DNA from: Oscillospiraceae bacterium
GTDB taxonomy: Bacteria > Bacillota > Clostridia > Oscillospirales > Oscillospiraceae
Assembly (NCBI GenBank): GCA_029065305.1
Contig: JAIEIQ010000339.1
Span: 1-5,442 of the forward strand
Length of the DNA: 5,442 nt
Direction of reading: 5' to 3'
Positions 1 to 4,696 of the stretch are shown here, piece after piece; position 1 is the stretch's first letter, and each line of letters starts with the position of its first letter. The notes below the pieces were generated by a model. That model did not search any database, was not told where the DNA came from, and saw nothing but the letters and a program-made list of their open reading frames with translations. The position numbers were made by a program, and so were the translations under genes.

Positions 1-417
1 CCGGGAGAGCTCTGTAGCGATGAGGTCCTTGTACGCCTCCCCGGTCATGGGCAGGACCTCCCCCTCCTTAAGCCCCTCCACCATCTTCTCTGCCCGCTTC
101 CGCTCCAGCTCCCGGGCCCGGTTCTCAATGGCGTTGGGGTCTAAAAACACGGTGTCCGCCGTGGCGGAGATAGCCATGATGTTGCCGCTGCGGTCGTAGA
201 TGGTGCCCCGGGAGGCGGAGATGGATGTGGAGCGCGTCTGCTGGGCGGCGGCCCGCTTCTGGAGGTCGTCGCTCTGGTTGATGGTCAGATCGTACGCCTT
301 GGCAAACAGCGCCACAAAGGAGGCCACGCCGAACACCAGCAGCAGCGCCAGCGTCCTGCGCTGGATGGTCAGCTTTGCCCGGCGCGCGGCGTCCGGCTGT
401 CTCTTGGGATTTTTCAT
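1..417 (-). CDS. Class B penicillin-binding protein, FtsI/SpoVD type, N-terminal part only
   Basis: Only the first 139 codons are in the window; the frame is open to the left edge. Class B PBPs of this type are transpeptidases that cross-link septal or spore cortex peptidoglycan outside the membrane. The visible part has a short basic cytoplasmic tail (1-22), one membrane anchor (about 23-43, LALLLVFGVASFVALFAKAYDL) and the start of the N-terminal module, including the diagnostic block SRGTIYDRSGNIMAISATAD (69-88) and FLDP (91-94). The catalytic SxxK, SxN and KTG motifs would lie beyond the edge. The start is secure: AGGAGG stands 5 bases before the ATG. In dcw clusters this slot holds ftsI/pbpB or the sporulation paralogue spoVD. 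The N-terminus alone does not decide between them, although the possible sigma-E promoter upstream leans to spoVD. Confidence 0.85.
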   Translation of the reverse strand, partial: MKNPKRQPDAARRAKLTIQRRTLALLLVFGVASFVALFAKAYDLTINQSDDLQKRAAAQQTRSTSISASRGTIYDRSGNIMAISATADTVFLDPNAIENRARELERKRAEKMVEGLKEGEVLPMTGEAYKDLIATELSR

Positions 418-443
418 GGGGTCCTCCTTTTCAGGGCGCGTTT

Positions 444-474
444 CCCGCCCGCGAACGTTCGCGCGGACGGCGGG
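444..474 (-). other. GC-rich hairpin just upstream of the PBP ribosome binding site
   Basis: CCCGCC and GGCGGG arms enclose the perfect 14-base palindrome CGCGAACGTTCGCG (450-463), with a 3-base bulge on one side. It lies directly after the 16-bp hairpin in the transcript and ends about 15 bases before the AAAAGGAGG ribosome site. No T-run follows. The palindrome could also be a protein site in DNA. Confidence 0.6.
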
Positions 475-475
475 C

Positions 476-510
476 AGAGGGAGCGAGAGGCACCGCCCCT
501 CGCTCCCCCT
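476..510 (-). other. Strong 16-bp hairpin in the ftsL-PBP gap
   Basis: Arms at 476-491 and 495-510 pair over 16 positions around a 3-base loop in the minus-strand RNA. Two pairs are G-U in that RNA and A-C mismatches on the other strand, so the structure favours the transcribed strand. The stem is GC-rich but has no T-run after it, so it is not an ordinary intrinsic terminator. It may act as a pause site, an RNA processing or stability element, or part of a leader controlling the PBP gene. Confidence 0.65.
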
Positions 511-560
511 CGTCAATTCGTCGGTTGGATGCTGGGACGCCGGCGGGCCTCGGTCCACTG

Positions 561-590
561 AGAGTATACGGCGTGTCAGCGAAAATATGC
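561..590 (-). promoter_or_regulatory. Possible mother-cell sigma-E-like promoter for the PBP gene
   Basis: On the minus strand, GCATATT (590-584) is followed after 15 bases by TATACTCT (568-561). From memory, the Bacillus sigma-E consensus is KMATATT, a 14-15 base spacer, then CATACAMT. The -35 matches fully and the -10 at six of eight positions. The element overlaps the ftsL stop codon. No good vegetative -35 box precedes the TATACT. In B. subtilis, spoVD has a sigma-E promoter at the corresponding place, which makes the match more plausible, but a chance hit is possible. Confidence 0.4.
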
Positions 591-1151
591 CGTCAGAACG
601 GATGCGCCCTCCCGCAGCGCACCGGCCAAGCCCTCCAGCAGGCCCTCCTCCGGCTCGCTGTAGGCCACCGCGTTGTCCTGCCCGGGCAGCTCAATGTAGG
701 TGATCTGGCTGTCGCTGGGCTGGCTCATCCCCGCCGCCTCTGCGGCGGTCTTGACCGTAGCCAGATCGAAGGCCTGCTCATAGCGGGTCAGCAGGGAGAC
801 GCGCTCCGTCTCCAGCTGGCCGATCTGTGTCTTCATATCCACAATCTCCCGGCTGATGGCGTTCAGCCGCACATAGCACAGCACCAGCAGCGTCAGCAGC
901 ACCCCCACCACGCCAAAGCCGATGACCGCCGCCGGCTCCAGCTTCTGGGCCGGGCGGATCGAGGCCTTGACCTCCTTCCGCCGCCGGGAGAGCTTGTCCG
1001 CCCGGGATTCCTTCCGGCGGACGTAGTACTCGTCGGGAGCCATCTGGCCGCTCCGCTCCAGCTCACGCTCCAGCCGCCTGGCCAGATTCCCGTCAACCGC
1101 TTTCCCCGGCGTACTGCCGTAGGCGCGCCGCCGTCTGTCGTTGGCCGCCAT
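576..1151 (-). CDS. ftsL: FtsL-like bitopic septum protein
   Basis: Position between rsmH and a class B PBP, together with topology, identifies this as the FtsL-type septal protein that works with DivIC/FtsB and the division PBP at the septum. The 191-residue product has a basic cytoplasmic tail (1-72, rich in Arg, Lys and Glu), one membrane helix (about 73-94, AAVIGFGVVGVLLTLLVLCY), then a coiled coil outside (95-125) ending in FDLATVKTAAEAAGM, the usual end of FtsL/DivIC helices. SQITYIEL follows as in clostridial homologues. It is longer than B. subtilis FtsL (about 117): the cytoplasmic tail is long, and about 35 residues follow the core, ending in a possibly amphipathic helix. GGAGGAAGGGGGG precedes the ATG, and 21 bases separate it from rsmH. 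FtsL sequences diverge fast, so the call rests on context as well as sequence. Confidence 0.8.
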   Translation of the reverse strand: MAANDRRRRAYGSTPGKAVDGNLARRLERELERSGQMAPDEYYVRRKESRADKLSRRRKEVKASIRPAQKLEPAAVIGFGVVGVLLTLLVLCYVRLNAISREIVDMKTQIGQLETERVSLLTRYEQAFDLATVKTAAEAAGMSQPSDSQITYIELPGQDNAVAYSEPEEGLLEGLAGALREGASVLTAYFR

Positions 1152-1172
1152 GCGCTCCCCCCTTCCTCCGAT

Positions 1173-2126
1173 TTATCCCTGGTACTCTGTCCTCTCCGAT
1201 ACCCGCAGCTTGGCGCTCCGGGCCCTCGGGTTCTCCGCCAGCTCCCGCACCCCCGCCACAACGGGCTTGCGCTTCACGGCGGACAGCTTCGGCTTCTTTC
1301 CGCACACGCACACCGGGAACTCCGGCGGGCAGGTGCACCCGGTGGCCAGCCGCCGCAGGGTCTGCTTCACAATCCGATCCTCCAGGCTGTGGAACGTGAT
1401 CACCGCCAGCCGCCCGCCGGGCCGCAGGGCATCCGTTGCCGCCTCCAGCATGGGCTCCAGCGCCTCCAGCTCCCCGTTGACGGCGATGCGGATGGCCTGA
1501 AAGCTCCGCTTGGCGGGGTGCTGCTTCTCCCGCAGGGCCTTGGCCGGCATAGCCGAGCGGATAAGCTCCGCCAGCTCCACGGTGGTCCTGATGGGCCGCT
1601 CCTCCCGCCGCCGCACAATAGCCCGGGCGATCTGGGGGGCGTAGCGCTCCTCTCCGTACTCATACAGGATCCGCCGCAGCTTCTCAAAGCTCCAGGTGTT
1701 CACCACCTGTCCCGCGTCCAGGCCCTCCGACCGGTCCATCCTCATATCCAGGGGCGCGTCGTGGAGGTAGCTGAACCCCCGCTCCCCCTCGTCCAGCTGG
1801 GGGGAGGACACCCCCAGATCAAAGAGCATTCCGTCTACTCTGTCAACTCCGTTCTCCCGGAGCAGAGCCCCCAGGTCCCGGAAATTGCCGTGTATGAGCG
1901 TCACCTTCTCCCGGTACTCCGCCAGACGCTCCTCCGCCGCCGCCAGGGCCGTTTCGTCCCGGTCGATGGCTGCAAGCCTGCCGGTGGTCAGGCGGCGGAC
2001 GATCTCCAGGGAGTGGCCCGCCCGGCCCAGCGTACCGTCCACATAGGTCCCCTCGGGCCGGACAGCCAGGGCCTCCAGACACTCCTCCAGCAGCACCGGC
2101 TTGTGGCCGTAGTCCTTCTCTTCCAT
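1173..2126 (-). CDS. rsmH: 16S rRNA (cytosine(1402)-N(4))-methyltransferase RsmH (MraW)
   Basis: RsmH adds the N4-methyl group to cytosine 1402 of 16S rRNA, in the ribosomal P site, using S-adenosylmethionine. The product is 317 residues, near the E. coli length of 313. It opens with HKPVLLEECLEAL (8-20). The SAM-binding loop is YVDGTLGRAGHS (28-39), followed by AAIDRD (52-57) and the family motif FDLGVSSPQLD (102-112). RSFQAIRIAVN, then PGGRLAVITFHSLEDRIVK, come in the C-terminal half. A CxC-x6-CxC cluster (CTCPPEFPVCVC) near the end resembles a small metal site and is frequent in this family. I start it at MEEKDYGHKP rather than an upstream in-frame ATG at 2225 inside mraZ, because homologues start here and it lies one base past the mraZ stop. 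GAGGAG inside the mraZ end can serve as ribosome site. Confidence 0.95.
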   Translation of the reverse strand: MEEKDYGHKPVLLEECLEALAVRPEGTYVDGTLGRAGHSLEIVRRLTTGRLAAIDRDETALAAAEERLAEYREKVTLIHGNFRDLGALLRENGVDRVDGMLFDLGVSSPQLDEGERGFSYLHDAPLDMRMDRSEGLDAGQVVNTWSFEKLRRILYEYGEERYAPQIARAIVRRREERPIRTTVELAELIRSAMPAKALREKQHPAKRSFQAIRIAVNGELEALEPMLEAATDALRPGGRLAVITFHSLEDRIVKQTLRRLATGCTCPPEFPVCVCGKKPKLSAVKRKPVVAGVRELAENPRARSAKLRVSERTEYQG

Positions 2127-2127
2127 G

Positions 2128-2544
2128 CTAGAACCCCAACTCCTCCATAGCGGCGGCCAGGTTTTCCGGATCCAGGCCCTCCGCCTCGATGGGCGCCCAC
2201 CGCTCCGGGCTCCAGAGCTCCACACACCTGGAGGCGCCGTTGATCACCACTTCTTTTTCCAGCTTGGCATATTCCCGCAGATTGGCGGGGATGAGGATGC
2301 GCCCCTGGCTGTCGGGCTCGCACTTGGCGGCCTTGGCGAAGAGGGCCCGCATCCTGCGGCTCTGGGTGAGGGGCAGGGCGTCGGCCTTGGCCCTCAGCTC
2401 CGCCCACTTGCTGTCCGCGTACACGGAGAGGCAGCCGTCCAGGCCAATGGCGACGTAGAACGCCTCCCCCAGCTCCTCCCGGAACTTGGCGGGGATGAAG
2501 AGCCGGCCCTTGGCGTCTATGTTGTGCCGGAACTGGCCAATCAT
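2128..2544 (-). CDS. mraZ: Transcriptional regulator MraZ
   Basis: MraZ is the DNA-binding protein encoded at the head of division and cell wall (dcw) clusters. In E. coli it represses its own operon. The 138-residue product holds two tandem SpoVT-AbrB-like half-domains. The first has DAKGR (residues 10-14) followed by LFIPAKFREELG, and the second has DSQGR (78-82) followed by ILIPANLREYA. These are the paired DxxGR signatures of the family, and the length is close to the usual 140 or so. The ATG is the only start: the family begins at this point, no upstream in-frame ATG, GTG or TTG follows the preceding in-frame TAA, and AGGTGG lies 7 bases ahead. It has its own promoter and a putative operator upstream. 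One base separates its TAG from the rsmH ATG, so the two are surely co-transcribed. Confidence 0.95.
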   Translation of the reverse strand: MIGQFRHNIDAKGRLFIPAKFREELGEAFYVAIGLDGCLSVYADSKWAELRAKADALPLTQSRRMRALFAKAAKCEPDSQGRILIPANLREYAKLEKEVVINGASRCVELWSPERWAPIEAEGLDPENLAAAMEELGF

Positions 2545-2596
2545 TCCTCCCCCACCTGCCTCTCCCCCTGTTCGGGTTGTGGGTTATGCGTGGGAC

Positions 2597-2626
2597 AGCT
2601 CCCTACTTTCCCCCACATTCCACCAC
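2597..2626 (-). promoter_or_regulatory. Putative MraZ operator: three direct repeats at 10-bp spacing
   Basis: Reading the minus strand, three successive decamers begin at 2626, 2616 and 2606: GTGGTGGAAT, GTGGGGGAAA and GTAGGGAGCT. This reduces to TGGTG, TGGGG and TAGGG cores separated by 5-base spacers. It matches the arrangement described for MraZ sites (TGGGN repeats with 5-base spacers, set one helical turn apart). The array starts about 10 bases after the -10 box, overlapping the expected transcription start, a position suited to autorepression. The assignment is by pattern, not by experiment. Confidence 0.65.
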
Positions 2627-2635
2627 GATGGATTC

Positions 2636-2664
2636 AGTATAAGGCATGATTCCAAGAATTGCAA
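2636..2664 (-). promoter_or_regulatory. Sigma-A-type promoter of the mraZ division cluster
   Basis: On the minus strand, TTGCAA (2664-2659) and TATACT (2641-2636) are separated by exactly 17 bases, close to the vegetative consensus. The stretch just upstream of the -35 box (2665-2681) is almost pure A/T and could act as an UP element. Transcription should begin near 2629, giving a leader of about 85 bases before mraZ. Confidence 0.8.
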
Positions 2665-2694
2665 GCAAAAATTTTTTACCTTTTCTCTTAAAAA

Positions 2695-2753
2695 GTTCTA
2701 TTTTTCCCCCAAAATCTCCAAAATATTGGAAATAAAACATATGTTCTATTTTT
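2695..2753. repeat. 11-base direct repeat upstream of the mraZ promoter
   Basis: The 11-mer GTTCTATTTTT (plus strand) occurs at 2695-2705 and again at 2743-2753, 48 bases apart, which is between four and five helical turns. Between the copies lie the dyad TCCAA-AATA-TTGGA (2717-2730) and, overlapping the second copy, the perfect palindrome AACATATGTT (2736-2745). No known binding site is recognised. The low complexity of the region lowers the weight of each match. Confidence 0.45.
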
Positions 2754-2762
2754 GTTTTTCCC

Positions 2763-2801
2763 AAAAACAAACGCTAGAACGCGGCATTTCGCGCTCTAGC
2801 G
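2763..2801 (-). terminator. Intrinsic terminator of the rsmD-coaD-coiled-coil operon
   Basis: Arms at 2772-2783 and 2790-2801 give a 12-bp GC-rich stem with a 6-base loop, followed on the minus strand by TTTGTTTTTGG. One pair (2779/2794) is G-U only in minus-strand RNA, supporting that direction. It lies about 118 bases past the stop of the coiled-coil gene, leaving an unusually long AT-rich 3' untranslated stretch before the stem. Confidence 0.8.
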
Positions 2802-2858
2802 GAGAAGTTTTACAACATATGAAGTTGATTGCATTTTTTGTCGGAAAAGTGCGAAATC

Positions 2859-2880
2859 TTTTTGTAGGATGTTACAAAAA
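2859..2880. repeat. Perfect 8-bp inverted repeat in the 3' untranslated stretch
   Basis: TTTTTGTA and TACAAAAA flank a 6-base spacer. It is not followed by a T-run on either strand, so it does not look like a terminator. It may be a protein-binding dyad, an RNA stem protecting the transcript end, or chance in AT-rich DNA. Confidence 0.5.
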
Positions 2881-2918
2881 TGAGCTGCGCTTTTCACCGC
2901 TTTCTGCGGACGATTTTC

Positions 2919-3431
2919 CTAATCTCCCTCCGCTCTGGAGGTCTCCAGCTTGGCCCGCTGGGCCTGGAGCTGCTCGTTGGACACCGCCCGGAACCGGGCC
3001 CTGGACTCCCGAACCTCCTCCAGCGCCAGCTGAATCGCCTCCTCCGTCCGGCGCAGGGCGTCCTCCGTGTACTCGTTGGCGACGCCCACCATATCCCTGG
3101 CCCGCTCGTCGGCCCGGCGCAGAATGTCATACGCCTTCTCCCGGGCCACCCGGGTGATCTCGCTCTCCCCCACGATGGCCTTGGCGTCCAGCTCCGCCTG
3201 ACGGCGGATCTTCTCCGCCTCTCGCTTGGCGTTCTCCACATACTCGTCCCGGGCGCGGATGAGGTCCTGGGCCTTCTTCAGCTCCAGGGGCAACTGCCCC
3301 TTCAGCTCATCCAGCAGATCCAGGGCGTCCTCCCGGACGATAATGCACTTGTCGGGGCTGAGGACGACGCCCTTGGCCCCGTCAACCATCTCGTAGAGCA
3401 TGTCAATTAAATACTGAACATCATTTGCCAT
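2919..3431 (-). CDS. Conserved coiled-coil protein of unknown function, coaD-linked (ATP synthase B-like)
   Basis: I cannot assign a function. The 170-residue product begins with a hydrophobic helix-like stretch (MANDVQYLIDMLYEMV), then a block at residues 24-58 (LSPDKCIIVREDALDLLDELK followed by a QLPLELKKAQ stretch), then a long charged alanine-, arginine- and glutamate-rich helix (about 50-150) that should form a coiled coil. There is no membrane segment or signal peptide, so it is not a real F0 subunit b, although such proteins are often annotated as ATPase or ATP synthase B-like. Similar small proteins next to coaD are, as I recall, common in Clostridia. The start overlaps coaD by 11 bases; the likely ribosome site is AGGAAGGG, with a rather long gap of about 10 bases to the ATG. 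It is last in the operon. The conserved middle block suggests a binding role on a helical scaffold, which is inference. Confidence 0.8.
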   Translation of the reverse strand: MANDVQYLIDMLYEMVDGAKGVVLSPDKCIIVREDALDLLDELKGQLPLELKKAQDLIRARDEYVENAKREAEKIRRQAELDAKAIVGESEITRVAREKAYDILRRADERARDMVGVANEYTEDALRRTEEAIQLALEEVRESRARFRAVSNEQLQAQRAKLETSRAEGD

Positions 3432-3918
3432 CTTCTTTTTTCCCTTCCTGTATCATCCTGAGCGCCTCCAGCGCGCCGGCGGGCACATAGGGCTCCAGCC
3501 GCTGCCCGTGGCGGAGCATATCCCGGACCATGGTGGAGCTGATGTGCAGGTGCTCCGCCCGGGCCGGGAGAATCACCGTGTCCAGCGCCGGCCAGAGATC
3601 CCGGTTGATCTGGGCCATCTGGTATTCCCAGTCGAAGTCGGTGCCGCCCCGTGCGCCCTTCACCAGGGCCCGGGCGCCCTCCCGCCGGGCGAAATCCGCC
3701 AGCAGGCCCTCCCACAGCGCCGCCCGGACGTTGGGCAGATGCTCCACCGCCGCCTGAACCATCTCCAATCGCTGCCGGGGGGTGAACATGGTCCGCTTCT
3801 CCCCGTTGACCATGACGCACACCACTACCTCATCAAAGATGGCCGCGGCCCGCTCCGCCAGATCCAGGTGGCCCACGGTGACGGGGTCAAAGCTGCCGGG
3901 GCAGATTGCCCTCCTCAT
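3421..3918 (-). CDS. coaD: Phosphopantetheine adenylyltransferase (CoaD)
   Basis: CoaD transfers AMP from ATP to 4'-phosphopantetheine, making dephospho-CoA in the penultimate step of coenzyme A synthesis. The product is 165 residues, normal for the family. The nucleotidyltransferase signature PGSFDPVTVGHLD lies at residues 7-19, with TxGH at 14-17 carrying the catalytic histidine. Further family blocks are FTPRQRLEMV, VKGARGGTDFDWEYQMAQIN and HISSTMVRDML near the C-terminus. The VKGAR block has Lys where E. coli has Arg88; from memory Lys is common in clostridial homologues. I start the gene at MRRAICPGSFDP rather than an upstream in-frame ATG at 4026, because the family begins here, GGGAGGAG lies just upstream, and this ATG forms an ATGA overlap with the rsmD stop. 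Its 3' end overlaps the next gene by 11 bases. Confidence 0.95.
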   Translation of the reverse strand: MRRAICPGSFDPVTVGHLDLAERAAAIFDEVVVCVMVNGEKRTMFTPRQRLEMVQAAVEHLPNVRAALWEGLLADFARREGARALVKGARGGTDFDWEYQMAQINRDLWPALDTVILPARAEHLHISSTMVRDMLRHGQRLEPYVPAGALEALRMIQEGKKEDGK

Positions 3919-4466
3919 GGCTGCTCCTCCCTGTGGTAGGTGGTAATCTTGATCTTCCCATACCGGTACGTCCGGTGGCACACACACGCCCCCACGCGCT
4001 CCGGCAGACTGTGCTCCATGGGACACTCACAGACTATTATACCATGCCCGCGCAAAATGTCAAATCTCGAAATCTCCTCCAGGGTCTGTTCCCACAGGCT
4101 CAGCGCATAGGGCGGATCCACGAAAATCAGATCGAAGCCTCCCCGCTCCCCGGACAGAAAGGCCATGGCGTCCCCGTTGACCACCCGTCCCCGGTCCGCC
4201 AGGCCCGTCAGCTCCAGATTTTCACGGATCAAGCGGGCGGCGTCCCGGCGCTGCTCCACAAACACGGCGCTCTCCGCCCCGCGGCTCAGGGCCTCAATCC
4301 CCAGCTGCCCGGTTCCGGCGAAGAGGTCCAGCACCCGCCGGCCCTCGATGTCAAATTGAATAATATTGAAAATGCCCTCCTTCACCCGGTCGGTGGTGGG
4401 GCGGGTCTCCTGGCCCTCCAGCTCCCGCAGGCGGCGGCCTCTGGCCGAGCCGGTGATCACTCGCAT
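3915..4466 (-). CDS. rsmD: 16S rRNA (guanine(966)-N(2))-methyltransferase RsmD
   Basis: RsmD methylates the exocyclic amine of 16S rRNA guanine 966 (E. coli numbering) using S-adenosylmethionine, during small-subunit assembly in the cytoplasm. The 183-residue product has the usual family length. It opens with MRVITGSARGRRL and the conserved RPTTDRVKEGIFN (residues 22-34). The SAM-binding loop is VLDLFAGTGQLGIEALSRGA (45-64), and the catalytic N6/N2-methyltransferase motif is DPPY (117-120). The ATG follows AAGGAG at a 7-base gap, with a second purine-rich stretch GGGGAGGA just upstream, so the start is well supported. It is first in an operon, and its TGA overlaps the coaD ATG by 4 bases (ATGA), which suggests coupled translation. 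The rsmD-coaD pairing is classical in Firmicutes (ylbH-coaD in Bacillus). I see nothing broken or atypical. Confidence 0.93.
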   Translation of the reverse strand: MRVITGSARGRRLRELEGQETRPTTDRVKEGIFNIIQFDIEGRRVLDLFAGTGQLGIEALSRGAESAVFVEQRRDAARLIRENLELTGLADRGRVVNGDAMAFLSGERGGFDLIFVDPPYALSLWEQTLEEISRFDILRGHGIIVCECPMEHSLPERVGACVCHRTYRYGKIKITTYHREEQP

Positions 4467-4522
4467 AGCGTCTCTCCTTTTCCTCCCCGCTTGATGAACA
4501 GGGCTTCTCAGTGATATCCTCC

Positions 4523-4551
4523 ATCATATGTCAAAGTGAAGAATTTTTCAA
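4523..4551 (-). promoter_or_regulatory. Sigma-A-type promoter of the rsmD-coaD operon
   Basis: Reading the minus strand, a -35 element TTGAAA (4551-4546) and a -10 element TATGAT (4528-4523) are separated by exactly 17 bases. Each matches the consensus (TTGACA, TATAAT) at five of six positions or close to it. The expected start near 4517 gives a leader of about 50 bases before rsmD. The site sits in an AT-rich gap directly after the sigG terminator, which fits a fresh transcription start. Inferred from sequence only. Confidence 0.75.
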
Positions 4552-4642
4552 TAGGGTTCCCCAAATTTCCGCAATTTTTCCTCCGATATTTTCCAGTATT
4601 GCCCAGTGCCCTGTTATTCCGGGGAAATTCCGAAAAAAACGG

Positions 4643-4686
4643 ACAGATAAAACCACCCCGCTGAATCGCTGTTCAGCAGGGCGGTT
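4643..4686 (-). terminator. Intrinsic terminator of sigG
   Basis: Arms at 4651-4665 and 4672-4686 form a continuous 15-bp stem with a 6-base loop in the minus-strand transcript, followed by UUUUAUCUG. Two of the pairs (4655/4682 and 4659/4678) are G-U wobbles in the minus-strand RNA but A-C mismatches in plus-strand RNA. The strand polarity therefore matches termination of sigG, whose stop codon is only 10 bases upstream. Confidence 0.88.
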
Positions 4687-4696
4687 CCATCGTCTT

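Larger units (their letters stand above)
2545..2918. other. AT-rich non-coding gap between the two operons
   Basis: No credible gene lies here on either strand. Positions 2641-2880 are about one third G+C by hand count, against clearly GC-rich flanking genes. In transcription order the gap holds the 3' tail and terminator of the coaD operon, a 60-90 base AT-rich spacer with an 11-base direct repeat and short dyads, the mraZ promoter, the putative MraZ operator and a G-rich mraZ leader. These parts are described separately. Confidence 0.85.

Noticed and set aside
476..510. The 16-bp hairpin after ftsL as an intrinsic terminator
   Set aside because: No T-run follows the stem on the minus strand; the next bases are GC-rich and form another hairpin.
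500..522. TTGACG on the minus strand as a vegetative -35 box for the PBP gene
   Set aside because: No acceptable -10 hexamer lies 16-18 bases downstream; the region is GC-rich hairpin sequence.
375..2150. A very long open frame (591 codons) on the plus strand across rsmH and ftsL
   Set aside because: It lies wholly opposite well-supported genes, gives a low-complexity protein rich in Pro, Leu, Arg and Gly, and has no recognisable motif. GC-rich third codon positions remove stop codons from the opposite strand, which explains its length.
2795..2900. Minus-strand GTG-started frame of about 33 codons between the coiled-coil gene and its terminator
   Set aside because: It has no convincing ribosome site, its codon use is AT-rich unlike neighbouring genes, and its stop lies inside the terminator stem.
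3919..4026. Longer N-terminus for coaD from an upstream ATG
   Set aside because: It would add 36 residues with no counterpart in the family and overlap the rsmD end. The ATG in the ATGA overlap has a good ribosome site and matches the family start.
4467..4527. ATG-ATG start at about 4526 that could open a leader peptide ahead of rsmD
   Set aside because: It overlaps the -10 box, so its start would not be transcribed, and the frame runs on into rsmD out of phase.
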